From: an uncultured Prevotella sp.
GTDB taxonomy: Bacteria; Bacteroidota; Bacteroidia; Bacteroidales; Bacteroidaceae
DNA: 52,157 nucleotides
Reading direction: 5' to 3'
NCBI GenBank assembly: GCA_900318395.1
Contig: ONKL01000017.1
Location: 1 to 52,157 of the forward strand
The notes under the pieces: generated by a model
Told to the model about the DNA's origin: nothing
The model's database searches: none
Seen by the model: only the letters and a program-made list of their open reading frames with translations
Part shown: positions 16,270 through 27,892 of the stretch, piece by piece
Layout: each line of letters opens with the position of its first letter
Numbering within the stretch: position 1 is the first letter of the stretch
Translations under genes and position numbers: made by a program

Positions 16270-17360
16270 AGATCCTGCTCATAGGCGAATACAGCAACGT
16301 GCATGCCACCCTCGCAAAGGCGCTGCGCACACTGGGCCACGAGGTCTGCGTCGTCTCCAACGGCGACTTCTGGAAGGATTATCCACGCGATATCGATGTG
16401 GCGCGACATCCTGGCAAACTCGGCGGCATGCTGCTCATGGGGCGACTCTGCAGCCTACTGCCACGACTGAAGGGCTACGACATCGTGCAGCTCATCAACC
16501 CCATGTTCTTCGAACTGAAGGCCGAGCGCCTCTATTTCTTCTACGACTACCTGCGCCGCCACAACGGCCGCGTGTTCCTCGGCGCCTTCGGCATGGACTG
16601 GTACTGGGTGCACGAGTGCGTCTACAAGTGCCCCCTGCGCTATAGCGACTTCAACATCGGCAGCCAGCTGCGCACCGACCACGAGGCCATGAAGTACCGC
16701 AACGACTGGTTGGGCACCCCGAAAGGCAAACTCAACCGCTATATCGCCGACGATTGCGACGGCGTCATCACGGGACTCTACGAATACGATGTCTGCTACC
16801 GCCCTTACTTCCCCGCGAAGACCACCTTCATCCCCTTCCCCATCAGGATACCAGCCACAAAGCCCATACCCCGAGAGGCCGAGGGCGGCCCCGTGCGCGT
16901 CTTCATCGGCATCAATCGCGAGCGCTCAGCCTATAAGGGCACCGACATCATGCTGCGGGCAGCCGAAGGTGTGGCCAGACGATACCCTGACCACATGCGC
17001 CTGCAGGTGGCCGAGTCAGTTCCCTTTGCCGAGTATCAGCAGATGATGGACAGCTCTGACGCCATCCTCGACCAGCTCTACAGCTACACGCCCTCGATGA
17101 ACGCGCTCCTCGCTATGTCGAAGGGCATCGTCTGCATCGGAGGTGGAGAGCCTGAGAACTACGACATCATCGACGAGCACGAGCTACGCCCGATCATCAA
17201 CGTCGAACCCACCTTCGAGAGCGTCACCAGTGCCCTTGAGTCACTCGTCCTCCACTCCGAAGCGCTCCCAGCGCTCCAGCTCGACAGCAAGGCCTATATC
17301 CTCCGTCACCACGATCATCTCGCTGTGGCGCGCCGTTATCTCGACGCCTGGCAGAGGTAG
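16266..17360 (+). CDS. GT-B fold glycosyltransferase (GT4-like)
   Basis: A 364-residue protein with two Rossmann-like halves. The N-terminus MKILLIGEYSNVHATLAKAL and GHEVCVVSNG fit the acceptor domain. Residues about 215-345 contain VRVFIGINRERSAYKGTDIM, a plausible nucleotide-sugar domain start, and GGGEPENYDIIDEHELRPI, which resembles the EX7E region of GT4 enzymes. ATGA overlap with the preceding GT2. Its last 25 nt overlap the convergent GT2 gene. The GT4 assignment is weaker than for the GT2 genes because the core motif is atypical. Confidence 0.7.
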   Translation: MKILLIGEYSNVHATLAKALRTLGHEVCVVSNGDFWKDYPRDIDVARHPGKLGGMLLMGRLCSLLPRLKGYDIVQLINPMFFELKAERLYFFYDYLRRHNGRVFLGAFGMDWYWVHECVYKCPLRYSDFNIGSQLRTDHEAMKYRNDWLGTPKGKLNRYIADDCDGVITGLYEYDVCYRPYFPAKTTFIPFPIRIPATKPIPREAEGGPVRVFIGINRERSAYKGTDIMLRAAEGVARRYPDHMRLQVAESVPFAEYQQMMDSSDAILDQLYSYTPSMNALLAMSKGIVCIGGGEPENYDIIDEHELRPIINVEPTFESVTSALESLVLHSEALPALQLDSKAYILRHHDHLAVARRYLDAWQR

Positions 17361-18223
17361 TACCCTATCTTATAGAATTTGAACAGAGAAAGATTCGGAC
17401 GCGTGCTGCAAAGATTGCGGCGCACGGCCTGCCCCGCCAGTCGGAACACGAAGCGTATCATCGTCTTCACCAGAGGGATATGGATGCCTGCCACGAAGGT
17501 GAGCAGACGCGAGTAGCCGCGCAGATCGTTACGGAATTCATAGAGCGTGCGCAGCCCTTCCTCGGTCTTAAGCAGAAATTCATCGTTCGTCTCAAACGTG
17601 CAGAATCCCAACGGGTTATCAATGTGGCGAATTTGCACACGATGCTGCCTGAGCGTCTTACCCAGCAGCACGTCCTCATAGCCGTAATGACGGAATCGCT
17701 CATCGAAGGGATAGACCAGCATCAGCTCGCGACGAATCTTCAGATTAGCCGTGTGCAGATGCTGGTAAGGTGAGCGCTGGCGCTCGGGAGCCGTGTGCTG
17801 AGGCTCCTCCGCCTTCTCATAGAGATAGCGTAGATTGCCCTGCAGTGCATCGGCATCGCCCCCGATTTTCACCCCGCCGTCGACCACCTGGTCATTGTCA
17901 CCCTTCAGATAGCGCTCGATATACTGATCGCTCACCATCGTCATGTCGCTGTCGATAAACAGCAGGTAGTCATATCGGGCCGTCTGTGCCAGGAAGTTAC
18001 GGATGGCGGCACGCCCCACATTCTCCTTCCGCACGACATACTGGCATCCAGGCAGCGAGGCTATCTGCAGGTTAGCCTCCACAGAGGTCTGATCCGTCGA
18101 ACCGTCATCAGCCACGATGATCTCATAGTCTACGCCCGCCCGCTCCAGTTGGGCGTGCAACTGCTTCACCAGCTCCAGACAAGGCTGATTATAAGTCGGT
18201 ATGAGGACAGAAATACTAGCCAT
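17336..18223 (-). CDS. Family 2 glycosyltransferase
   Basis: A 295-residue GT2 enzyme: SISVLIPTYNQPCLELVKQL, EIIVADDGSTDQTS, KENVGRAAIRNF and the metal-binding LLFIDSDMTMV, then YPFDERFRHYGYEDVLLG, a galactosyltransferase-type ED motif. ATG 18223 is chosen because the longer frame (to 18280) runs through the promoter box at 18240-18247. It is transcribed towards the operon above and overlaps its last gene by 25 nt; it probably contributes to the same glycan. Confidence 0.85.
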   Translation of the reverse strand: MASISVLIPTYNQPCLELVKQLHAQLERAGVDYEIIVADDGSTDQTSVEANLQIASLPGCQYVVRKENVGRAAIRNFLAQTARYDYLLFIDSDMTMVSDQYIERYLKGDNDQVVDGGVKIGGDADALQGNLRYLYEKAEEPQHTAPERQRSPYQHLHTANLKIRRELMLVYPFDERFRHYGYEDVLLGKTLRQHRVQIRHIDNPLGFCTFETNDEFLLKTEEGLRTLYEFRNDLRGYSRLLTFVAGIHIPLVKTMIRFVFRLAGQAVRRNLCSTRPNLSLFKFYKIGYYLCQASR

Positions 18224-18239
18224 TTGCGCGATTTTTCTG

Positions 18240-18247
18240 CAAAGATA
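18240..18247 (-). promoter_or_regulatory. -7 box (TATCTTTG) for the 17.3-18.2 kb GT2 gene
   Basis: caaagata on the + strand, 16 nt upstream of the chosen ATG; it decides the start codon. No -33 TTTG at the right distance. Confidence 0.6.
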
Positions 18248-18290
18248 ATGTAAAAAATCGATTCCGATGCGTGAAAACAAATATTTTTTG

Positions 18291-18298
18291 TACCTTTG
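18291..18298 (+). promoter_or_regulatory. -7 box (TACCTTTG) for the DUF4923-like gene
   Basis: TACCTTTG 24 nt upstream of the ATG at 18323. Divergent from the GT2 promoter 43 nt away. Confidence 0.6.
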
Positions 18299-18322
18299 CG
18301 ACCAGATTCTAAATTAAGGCGT

Positions 18323-18952
18323 ATGAAAATCATAAGAATGATGATACTGCTGCTCACGGTGCTGACGGTGGGCCACACGCAGGCACAGACCGTCAAGGAG
18401 ACGGTCGACAGTGTGAAATCTGGACTGAAAGCATCGTCAGTCAAGGACGCATACTCGAAGATCAACGACTCGTTCAAGCTGAAGAAGGCCAGTGCCGACG
18501 CGCTCGTGGGTACCTGGTGCTACAAGGAGCCAGCCGTCTATGCCACCAAGGGTAACCTGCTGCTGAAGATGGCAGAGAACGCTGTGGCCAACCAACTAGA
18601 GACATTACTGAAGTCGTATGTCGAGAAGAGCAACATCACCTCCGAGAATACCGAGTTCACTTTCCACCCCGAGGGGAACTTCGACCGCATCATCGCGGGA
18701 CACGAGGCCCATGGCGTGTGGCTCGTCAATGGTGAGAAGCTCGTGCTGGGCATCGGCAATGTGTTGACAGCCGACATCACCACCCACCTTGAGGACAATG
18801 AACTGATGATGCTCATCGATGTCGACAAGCTGCTGACGCACCTGAAGACGCTCGGCGCGATGAAGGATACAAAGGCCAACAAGCGCCTCATCAAGCTCAC
18901 CAAGAGGATCCCAGGACTCCAAGCAGGCCTCCTGCTAGTTAAAAAAACATAA
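18323..18952 (+). CDS. Exported DUF4923-like protein
   Basis: A 209-residue protein with a cleavable signal peptide (MKIIRMMILLLTVLTVGHTQAQ). The mature part starts with Lys/Ser-rich helices and then has DALVGTWCYKEPAVYA, the GTW-YxxPAV pattern I associate with DUF4923, a lipocalin-like Bacteroidota family. A FHPEGNFDRII strand and a Lys-rich C-terminus follow. ATG 18323 is chosen so that the signal peptide is intact and the promoter lies outside the gene. Function unknown; periplasmic or outer-membrane-associated by inference. Confidence 0.65.
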   Translation: MKIIRMMILLLTVLTVGHTQAQTVKETVDSVKSGLKASSVKDAYSKINDSFKLKKASADALVGTWCYKEPAVYATKGNLLLKMAENAVANQLETLLKSYVEKSNITSENTEFTFHPEGNFDRIIAGHEAHGVWLVNGEKLVLGIGNVLTADITTHLEDNELMMLIDVDKLLTHLKTLGAMKDTKANKRLIKLTKRIPGLQAGLLLVKKT

Positions 18953-18992
18953 AAGATAGATGTTCACATACGCGCGTTTGCGTAAAAAGTAG

Positions 18993-19000
18993 TACCTTTG
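18993..19000 (+). promoter_or_regulatory. -7 box (TACCTTTG) for rpsP-guaA
   Basis: TACCTTTG 62 nt upstream of the rpsP ATG, giving a leader of about 55 nt that is AU-rich and without an obvious hairpin. Confidence 0.6.
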
Positions 19001-19062
19001 CGCCCGCTATTACGAGATAATGGCACTGAAATTCAAATTTTTAACAATTAAATTACAAAAAA

Positions 19063-19611
19063 ATGGCAACAAAAATCAGATTGCAGCGCGGTGGTCGCAA
19101 AGGTTATGCATTCTACAGCATCGTTATCGCCGACGCTCGTGCACCACGAGATGGTAGATTTACTGAGAAGATTGGTACTTACAATCCTAACACCAATCCT
19201 GCCACAGTAGACTTGAATTTCGAGCGTGCGCTCTATTGGGTAGAGACAGGTGCTCAGCCCACAGACACAGTACGTAACATCCTGAGCCGTGAGGGCGTTT
19301 ACCTGATGAAGCACCTCCGTGGTGGCGTGAAGAAGGGCGCTTTCGACGAGGCTGCTGCACAGAAGAAGTTCGACGCCTGGAAAGCCGACAAGCAGAACGG
19401 TCTGACAAAGATCGCCGAGGCTGAGGCAAAGGCCAAGAAAGAGGCTGCTGCAAACGCCCTGAAGGCAGAGAAGGCCGTCAACGAGGCCATCGCCAAGAAG
19501 GTAGCCGACAAGAAGGCCGCTGAGGCAGCTGCAAAGGCAGAGGCTGAGGCTGCAAAGGCAGCTGAGGAAGCTGCAGCAGAGGCACCCGCTGAAGCACCCG
19601 CTGAGGCTTAA
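19063..19611 (+). CDS. rpsP: 30S ribosomal protein S16 with long C-terminal tail
   Basis: Residues 1 to about 85 are a standard S16, including [20 protein letters not shown], the [13 protein letters not shown] loop and [20 protein letters not shown]. Most bacterial S16 proteins stop near here. This one continues to 182 residues with a low-complexity Lys/Ala/Glu tail ending in repeated APAEA units, as known in other Bacteroidota. The tail is likely a charged helix at the ribosome surface. guaA follows after 11 nt, an unusual partner; rimM and trmD, the usual neighbours in other phyla, are absent. Confidence 0.96.
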   Translation: MATKIRLQRGGRKGYAFYSIVIADARAPRDGRFTEKIGTYNPNTNPATVDLNFERALYWVETGAQPTDTVRNILSREGVYLMKHLRGGVKKGAFDEAAAQKKFDAWKADKQNGLTKIAEAEAKAKKEAAANALKAEKAVNEAIAKKVADKKAAEAAAKAEAEAAKAAEEAAAEAPAEAPAEA

Positions 19612-19622
19612 GCATTGTTCTT

Positions 19623-20606
19623 ATGAGTACAGGAAATGTAAGACCGGCCGATATGGAGCGCATCACGACGCCCGCTCTGGCCCAGAGATTCATCGACGAA
19701 CAGATCAGTGAGCTCCGCGCTCAGATTGGCGACAAGAAGGTGCTTCTCGCACTTTCAGGTGGAGTCGACTCGTCAGTAGTAGCCGCCCTGCTCATCAAGG
19801 CAGTCGGCAAGCAACTGGTGTCAGTCCACGTCAATCACGGTCTGCTGCGCAAGGGCGAGCCTGAGCAGGTTGTACGCGTATTCCGCGACGAGCTGAACGC
19901 CAACCTCGTCTACGTCGACGCCACCGACCGCTTCCTCGACAAGCTGGCAGGCGTGGCCGATCCAGAGCAGAAGCGTAAGATCATCGGCGCTGAGTTCATC
20001 CGCGTGTTCGAAGAGGAGGCCCGCAAGCAGGAAGGCATCAGCTTCCTGGCACAGGGCACCATCTATCCCGACATCGTAGAGTCAGGTCCCGTCAAGTCCC
20101 ATCACAACGTAGGCGGTCTGCCCGAAGACCTGCAGTTCGAGCTCGTAGAGCCCATCAAGCTGCTGTTCAAGGACGAGGTGCGCGTCGTAGGTAAGGAGCT
20201 TGGCCTTCCCGACAACATGGTGTTCCGTCAGCCATTCCCCGGCCCTGGTCTGGGCGTACGCTGCACAGGCGCCATCACCCGCGATCGTCTGGAGGCACTG
20301 CGCGAGAGCGACGCCATCCTGCGCGAGGAGTTCGCCAAGAACGGACTCGAGGGCAAGGTTTGGCAGTACTTCACCATCGTGCCCGACTACAAGTCGACAG
20401 GTGTCAAGGACAACAAGCGCAGCTGGGACTGGCCAGTCATCATTCGTGCCGTCAACACGCGCGACGCTATGACCGCTACCATTGAGGAGATCCCCTACGC
20501 GCTGCTCCATCACATCACCCAGCGCATCATCACCGAGGTTCCAGGCGTGAATCGAGTTCTCTACGATCTCACCCCGAAACCCACTGGAACGATCGAATGG
20601 GAGTAA
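19623..20606 (+). CDS. guaA: GMP synthase ATP-pyrophosphatase subunit (no glutaminase domain)
   Basis: A 327-residue protein matching the C-terminal two thirds of GuaA. It has the pyrophosphatase loop SGGVDSS (45-51), SVHVNHGLLRKGE, AQGTIYPDIVES, the dimerisation domain with QPFPGPGLGVR, and the C-terminal TPKPTGTIEWE. It aminates XMP to GMP using ATP. The N-terminal class I glutamine amidotransferase domain (about 200 residues) is missing, and the upstream DNA is rpsP. It must therefore use free ammonia or a separate GATase subunit, as in archaeal two-subunit GMP synthases. Not a broken gene: start, length and all active-site motifs are intact. Confidence 0.92.
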   Translation: MSTGNVRPADMERITTPALAQRFIDEQISELRAQIGDKKVLLALSGGVDSSVVAALLIKAVGKQLVSVHVNHGLLRKGEPEQVVRVFRDELNANLVYVDATDRFLDKLAGVADPEQKRKIIGAEFIRVFEEEARKQEGISFLAQGTIYPDIVESGPVKSHHNVGGLPEDLQFELVEPIKLLFKDEVRVVGKELGLPDNMVFRQPFPGPGLGVRCTGAITRDRLEALRESDAILREEFAKNGLEGKVWQYFTIVPDYKSTGVKDNKRSWDWPVIIRAVNTRDAMTATIEEIPYALLHHITQRIITEVPGVNRVLYDLTPKPTGTIEWE

Positions 20607-20615
20607 CAACCATCA

Positions 20616-20647
20616 AATCCCCGCTCAACCCCGAGCGGGGATTTTTC
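20616..20647 (+). terminator. Rho-independent terminator after guaA
   Basis: Stem aatccccgctc/gagcggggatt with a 6-nt loop, followed by tttcttc, 10 nt after the guaA stop. Confidence 0.85.
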
Positions 20648-20650
20648 TTC

Positions 20651-20775
20651 TAGTCTGGCGCCGAAGTAGAACCCGCAGGCCTCGGGTCTGGCGCCAAAGT
20701 ACAGTCGCCTGCGACTTTACTTCGGGGCCTGACCCCAGCAACCACTCCAGCATCGACTTTACTTTGGGGCTCTTC
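20651..20775. repeat. Cluster of direct and inverted GGCGCC-RAAGTA repeats
   Basis: Direct copies of tctggcgcc(g/a)aagta at 20655 and 20688 face two copies of actttactt(c/t)ggggc at 20713 and 20757. The central copies form a nearly perfect hairpin (20690-20728) closed by agtcgc-ct-gcgact. No ORF is convincing. It could be a palindromic extragenic repeat unit or a structured RNA; nothing in the sequence decides. Confidence 0.55.
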
Positions 20776-20850
20776 TGAACATGACCCCTCCCTTTGTCGC
20801 AGATTCCCCAGACCGTCGCAACAACTCTGCAAAGAATATGGCTTATTTTT

Positions 20851-20882
20851 TTGGAATGAGCCAGAAATCACCGTACCTTTGC
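20851..20882 (+). promoter_or_regulatory. Full promoter (TTTG, 20 nt, TACCTTTG) 136 nt upstream of the 21.0 kb gene
   Basis: TTTG 20851-20854 and TACCTTTG 20875-20882. A second, weaker box (TACTTTTG, 20985-20992) lies closer to the gene. The upstream one gives a leader of about 130 nt or serves a small RNA. Confidence 0.6.
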
Positions 20883-20984
20883 ATCTGTTTTAAAATTCAT
20901 ACATATGTCCTCCCCATGCTCATAATAAATTATAAATAATGTGTAAATTCATCATGGATGGATGGGGGTTTGGGAAATCTTTCT

Positions 20985-20992
20985 TACTTTTG
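20985..20992 (+). promoter_or_regulatory. Proximal -7 box (TACTTTTG) for the 21.0 kb gene
   Basis: Matches TAnnTTTG, 26 nt before the ATG at 21019. The in-frame extension back to ATG 20962 would run through this box, so the shorter start is preferred. Confidence 0.5.
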
Positions 20993-21018
20993 CAGCTGGA
21001 ATCGTAAGTGTTGAAAGA

Positions 21019-21582
21019 ATGAAAAGATTGCTGATCTCCCTATTAACGGCCTCGTGCGCATTGACTTCAATGGGACAGGAGGTGAGCGAGGACTTCGAAA
21101 AACTCTCGCTGCCACCGCTGACTTTGCGGGGGACGATTGCTCATTACCCTTATTATAATGGACTGATGGGGGGATTCTATGATTGGGAGCTGCACTCTGG
21201 GTTCAACGCCTCGCTCTCGGCTGCTGCCATCTTCGGACTGGGACATAACGCTGGCTCTGGGTTTGCCAACAGCATGGCGATGGCTTATGCCGGCAGGATC
21301 ACGCCGAAGCTTTCTTACTCCATCGGCGGCTATACGTCGTTTCTCGACTACGCGAGTCATGTCATGAAGGATGCGGGGTTGACGGCCATGCTGAGCTATC
21401 GTTTCGACGAGCATTGGGAGGCTGCTCTCTTCGCTCAGAAGTCGCTCATCAAGCCGCAGGTGCCGCGTCACCTCTACTGGATGGATGATGTGGGCGACAA
21501 GATCGGTGCCTCGGTGCGCTATAGCTTCAATCCTGCTTTCAGTATCGGCCTCAGCGTGTGGAGAGGTTCTGCACCCCGATAA
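21019..21582 (+). CDS. Exported beta-barrel-like protein of unknown function
   Basis: A 187-residue protein with a signal peptide (MKRLLISLLTASCALTSMGQ). The mature part is rich in short amphipathic strands with aromatic ends (GGFYDWELHSGFNASLSAAA, MAYAGRITPKLSYSIGGYTS, MLSYRFDEHWEAALFAQKSL, VRYSFNPAFSIGLSVW), as in small outer-membrane barrels. It ends GSAPR rather than in an aromatic residue, so it may be periplasmic or lack the last strand. Monocistronic. Family not recognised. Confidence 0.7.
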   Translation: MKRLLISLLTASCALTSMGQEVSEDFEKLSLPPLTLRGTIAHYPYYNGLMGGFYDWELHSGFNASLSAAAIFGLGHNAGSGFANSMAMAYAGRITPKLSYSIGGYTSFLDYASHVMKDAGLTAMLSYRFDEHWEAALFAQKSLIKPQVPRHLYWMDDVGDKIGASVRYSFNPAFSIGLSVWRGSAPR

Positions 21583-21585
21583 ATA

Positions 21586-21622
21586 AATGATGGCGCCAAG
21601 GGGAGTCCTTGGCGCCATTATT
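21586..21622. terminator. Bidirectional terminator between convergent genes
   Basis: Stem aatgatggcgccaagg/ccttggcgccattatt (16 bp with one G-U) around a ggagt loop, between the stops of the 21019 (+) and 21646 (-) genes. Confidence 0.8.
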
Positions 21623-21645
21623 GAGGGGGAAAATCAAAGTCTTGT

Positions 21646-22119
21646 TTACTCGGGAATGACGGAGAAGGTCAGTTTCTCGTAGCCCTCGAAGTCGTCGAAC
21701 TGCACCTGGAAGGTGGCATACTGGTAGTTGTTGCCGCCCGTGTTGTGGGTGTCCTTCACTGAGTTGCTCTTGGCAAGGGCATTAAGAATCTTGTTGTAGA
21801 TGACCTTGTCGTTCTTCTCGTCCTCGATCTGGATGGCCATAGAGGTGACCATACCGTTCTCGATCTTGTAGGTGTAGTCGCCTGCTGAGTAGAGCTGGAA
21901 GGCGTCAGTCTCGAGAATCGTCTCCAGTTCGCCTACGGCTGCCTCGAGGTCTTCCTTAGCCCAGTTCACGTAGTTGATGGGCTCACGGTTCTCGTCGAGC
22001 TTGATATAGATGGTGTCACACTCGTCAGTAACTTGCGTCTCCTCTGCAAAAACGGCTGTGCAGGTCAGCATCATCATACCGGCCAGCATCATTTTCTTTA
22101 TCGTATCCTTCATCTTCAT
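21646..22119 (-). CDS. Small exported protein, function unknown
   Basis: A 157-residue protein with a signal peptide (MKMKDTIKKMMLAGMMMLTC, then TAVFAEE). The mature domain of about 130 residues is acidic (VNWAKEDLEAAVGELETILE) and ends in a beta-rich stretch (YQYATFQVQFDDFEGYEKLT). No catalytic motif. Either M1 or M3 could start translation. The promoter box is at 22166-22173. Not recognised. Confidence 0.7.
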   Translation of the reverse strand: MKMKDTIKKMMLAGMMMLTCTAVFAEETQVTDECDTIYIKLDENREPINYVNWAKEDLEAAVGELETILETDAFQLYSAGDYTYKIENGMVTSMAIQIEDEKNDKVIYNKILNALAKSNSVKDTHNTGGNNYQYATFQVQFDDFEGYEKLTFSVIPE

Positions 22120-22165
22120 CTCTTTTTACGATTAAGTAATTTACTCTTTTTACTCTTAGACGTTG

Positions 22166-22173
22166 CAAAGGTA
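22166..22173 (-). promoter_or_regulatory. -7 box (TACCTTTG) for the 21.6 kb exported protein
   Basis: caaaggta on the + strand, 46 nt upstream of the ATG. Confidence 0.55.
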
Positions 22174-22285
22174 CACATTTATTAATTAGGTAACAAGATT
22201 TTTTTGATAAAATTTCAAAAAATAGACGCAAACGATTACCTTTTTGACAAAAGTCAACGGATTTAGGTGTCAAATTGACACAAAA

Positions 22286-22317
22286 CAGATCTCCCAGCGT
22301 GAAAACTGGGAGATCTG
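22286..22317 (-). terminator. Terminator of the beta-galactosidase gene
   Basis: Perfect 12-bp stem cagatctcccag/ctgggagatctg with an 8-nt loop. Read on the - strand it is followed by ttttgtg, just after the GH2 stop. Confidence 0.85.
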
Positions 22318-22323
22318 ATTCTG

Positions 22324-26202
<3,879 letters not shown>

Positions 26203-26214
26203 TTGTATTGGTAT

Positions 26215-26643
26215 TTACTTCTTCTTATGCTGCTCCCAATGGCGGATGGCCTTGCGGTGGAAGCGGTTCTCGGCCTTGATGACATCGTAGACCTTCGAGG
26301 CTGACAACACGTTGAAGAACTTCTGATGATAACTCTGGCAGATGCGTTTCTGCTCGAGTTCGAGTTCATCGCGCTTCTCCACTGCCTTGCGACAGGCTTT
26401 CTCGTCGGCAGGCTTGTTCTTGCCCAGCTCCTTCATCTGCTTATAGATGACGCGCTGCTTGCTCTGCATCTCGCGATAGAGGGGGAAGAACTTGGCAGCC
26501 TCGTCGGCAGTAAGGCCAGCCTCCTGAGTGATGAACTGCTCGAGATCGGCCTGGAACTTCTCTGGCGAGAACTTCTGCTGCTCTTCAGCACTGGCTGAAG
26601 TCAGGGAGAACAGGAATAGGGTGATGAGGATGATCTGCTTCAT
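26215..26643 (-). CDS. Spy/CpxP-like periplasmic protein
   Basis: A 142-residue protein with a signal peptide (MKQIILITLFLFSLTSASAE) and an all-helical, highly charged mature part (ADEAAKFFPLYREMQSKQRV, HRKAIRHWEQHKKK). The helical pattern with FFPLYREM resembles the small periplasmic Spy/CpxP-type chaperones or metal sensors often found beside ECF sigma genes in Bacteroidota. Last gene of the sigma operon, 8 nt after the anti-sigma-like gene. A role in sensing envelope stress is inferred from context only. Confidence 0.65.
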   Translation of the reverse strand: MKQIILITLFLFSLTSASAEEQQKFSPEKFQADLEQFITQEAGLTADEAAKFFPLYREMQSKQRVIYKQMKELGKNKPADEKACRKAVEKRDELELEQKRICQSYHQKFFNVLSASKVYDVIKAENRFHRKAIRHWEQHKKK

Positions 26644-26651
26644 GAGGACTA

Positions 26652-27002
26652 TTAATTTTCTGACAACAATGCATAGATTTCATGATTGTCGAGCATCATA
26701 TAATCGGCAGCCTCATCGATGGATTCCTCCACAGACTCCTGCTGGGCAGCTATCTGGACTGGCGCCTGAGACTGGGCCTCGGGCTGAGAGAAGAACATCC
26801 AGGCGACACCAGAGATGAGCAGCGCCGCGAGACAGGCTGCTGCCAGATAAAGAGGTCGACGCATGCGCACCTGGCTGGCCTTGACGGGGCGCTCGGGGAG
26901 CTGCTGCATCAACTGAGACGTAAACGCATCGAAATAGCCCTCGGGAACCTTGTAGGGATTGCGACGGCCTACTCTTTCTTCTATGTACTTTTCTTCATTC
27001 AT
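26652..27002 (-). CDS. Single-pass membrane protein, probable anti-sigma factor
   Basis: A 116-residue protein: cytoplasmic N-terminus with NPYKVPEGYFDAF, a pattern common in Bacteroidota proteins encoded after ECF sigma genes; one membrane segment (about 51-71, LYLAAACLAALLISGVAWMFF); and a short acidic periplasmic tail. Its place directly downstream of the sigma gene suggests it holds the sigma factor at the membrane. No zinc-type (HxxxCxxC) anti-sigma motif is present, so the mechanism is unclear. Confidence 0.6.
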   Translation of the reverse strand: MNEEKYIEERVGRRNPYKVPEGYFDAFTSQLMQQLPERPVKASQVRMRRPLYLAAACLAALLISGVAWMFFSQPEAQSQAPVQIAAQQESVEESIDEAADYMMLDNHEIYALLSEN

Positions 27003-27034
27003 TTGTTTATCTGACGTATGTTGATTCGAATAGT

Positions 27035-27544
27035 TTAATCGCGCGCCTTAAAAAATGCTGCAATTTTCTTCACAGCGATATGATAGGAGGCCTTGAGGGC
27101 ACCTTCGGAGGTGTTGAGCAGACGACTCATATCGGCATACTTCATATCTTCGAAATAACGGAGTTGGAAGACTGTGCGCTGGACATCGGGCAACGAGGCC
27201 ACAGCCTCCTGCAGCAGTGCCTCAGCCTCGGAACCATCGAAATAGGAATCGGCCATCAGCGTACGGGCCACACTCATCTCGTCGGAAGTAGCCACTGGGC
27301 GCTGTTTGCTGCGGCGCAGGAAATCGATGCACTCATTGATGGCTATACGCGAGAGCCAGGTCGACTCCTTGGCATCGCCATGAAAGGTGTCGAAAGCGTT
27401 CCAGGCTTTCAGGAAAGTATTCTGAAGCAGGTCGTTGGCATCCTCATGAGAGAGGACCATGCGACGAATCATCCAATACAGTTGTTCACTATACTGGTGT
27501 ACCATCTTCTCGAAGGCAGCACGTTGCGTCTTCGAATCCATCAT
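27035..27544 (-). CDS. ECF-type RNA polymerase sigma factor
   Basis: A 169-residue group 4 sigma factor. Region 2 is recognisable in YWMIRRMVLSHEDANDLLQN and TFLKAWNAFDTF with STWLSRIAINECIDFLRR. Region 4 is LPDVQRTVFQLRYFEDMKYA, ADMSRLLNTSEGALKASYHI with the HTH. Length is typical. It starts with tandem ATGs (MMDSK); the outer one overlaps the stop of the upstream small gene (ATGA), so the two are coupled. It is expected to activate a small envelope-related regulon, possibly its own operon. Confidence 0.9.
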   Translation of the reverse strand: MMDSKTQRAAFEKMVHQYSEQLYWMIRRMVLSHEDANDLLQNTFLKAWNAFDTFHGDAKESTWLSRIAINECIDFLRRSKQRPVATSDEMSVARTLMADSYFDGSEAEALLQEAVASLPDVQRTVFQLRYFEDMKYADMSRLLNTSEGALKASYHIAVKKIAAFFKARD

Positions 27545-27810
27545 CGTACGGAAACCTTGCGCACTACATCGCCTACCTTCACGATGTAGCAGCCCTTGGG
27601 AATATTCAGTTCAATCTGCTGAGCAGGACTACTGATACGCTCCTCCATCACACGCTTACCCGTCAGCGAGACCACCTCGAGGACTTCACCCTCTGCACCA
27701 GTGACACTCAGGATGCCATTAGCATAGGAAATCGAAGCCGCGAATGCCGACAGCGGCATCATCAGCGACATCAATAGTCCAGCGACGAATATGTGCAATC
27801 TTCTTGTCAT
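27541..27810 (-). CDS. Tiny secreted protein resembling a type IX secretion C-terminal domain
   Basis: An 89-residue protein (start ATG 27810; ATG 27816 is also possible) with a signal peptide ending LSAFAA. The mature part of about 65 residues is almost entirely a sorting-domain-like fold: ISYANGILSVTGAEGE, VVSLTGKRVMEE, and the ending KGCYIVKVGDVVRKVSVR, which matches the GxYIVKV...KV.V pattern of T9SS-type A C-terminal signals. There is no cargo domain. First gene of the ECF sigma operon, coupled to sigma by ATGA. It may be a reporter of secretion status; that is speculation. Confidence 0.65.
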   Translation of the reverse strand: MTRRLHIFVAGLLMSLMMPLSAFAASISYANGILSVTGAEGEVLEVVSLTGKRVMEERISSPAQQIELNIPKGCYIVKVGDVVRKVSVR

Positions 27811-27828
27811 AAGCATCAATAACTGCTG

Positions 27829-27859
27829 CAAAGATATGAAATAAATGTGAAAATGCAAA
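27829..27859 (-). promoter_or_regulatory. Promoter of the ECF sigma operon (TTTG, 19 nt, TATCTTTG)
   Basis: On the - strand, caaa at 27856-27859 and caaagata at 27829-27836 give a full housekeeping-type promoter 18 nt before ATG 27810. It excludes the longer start at 27858. Confidence 0.7.
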
Positions 27860-27892
27860 ATTTTCTGCTTAAAAATCGCATTTTTGTTGCGT

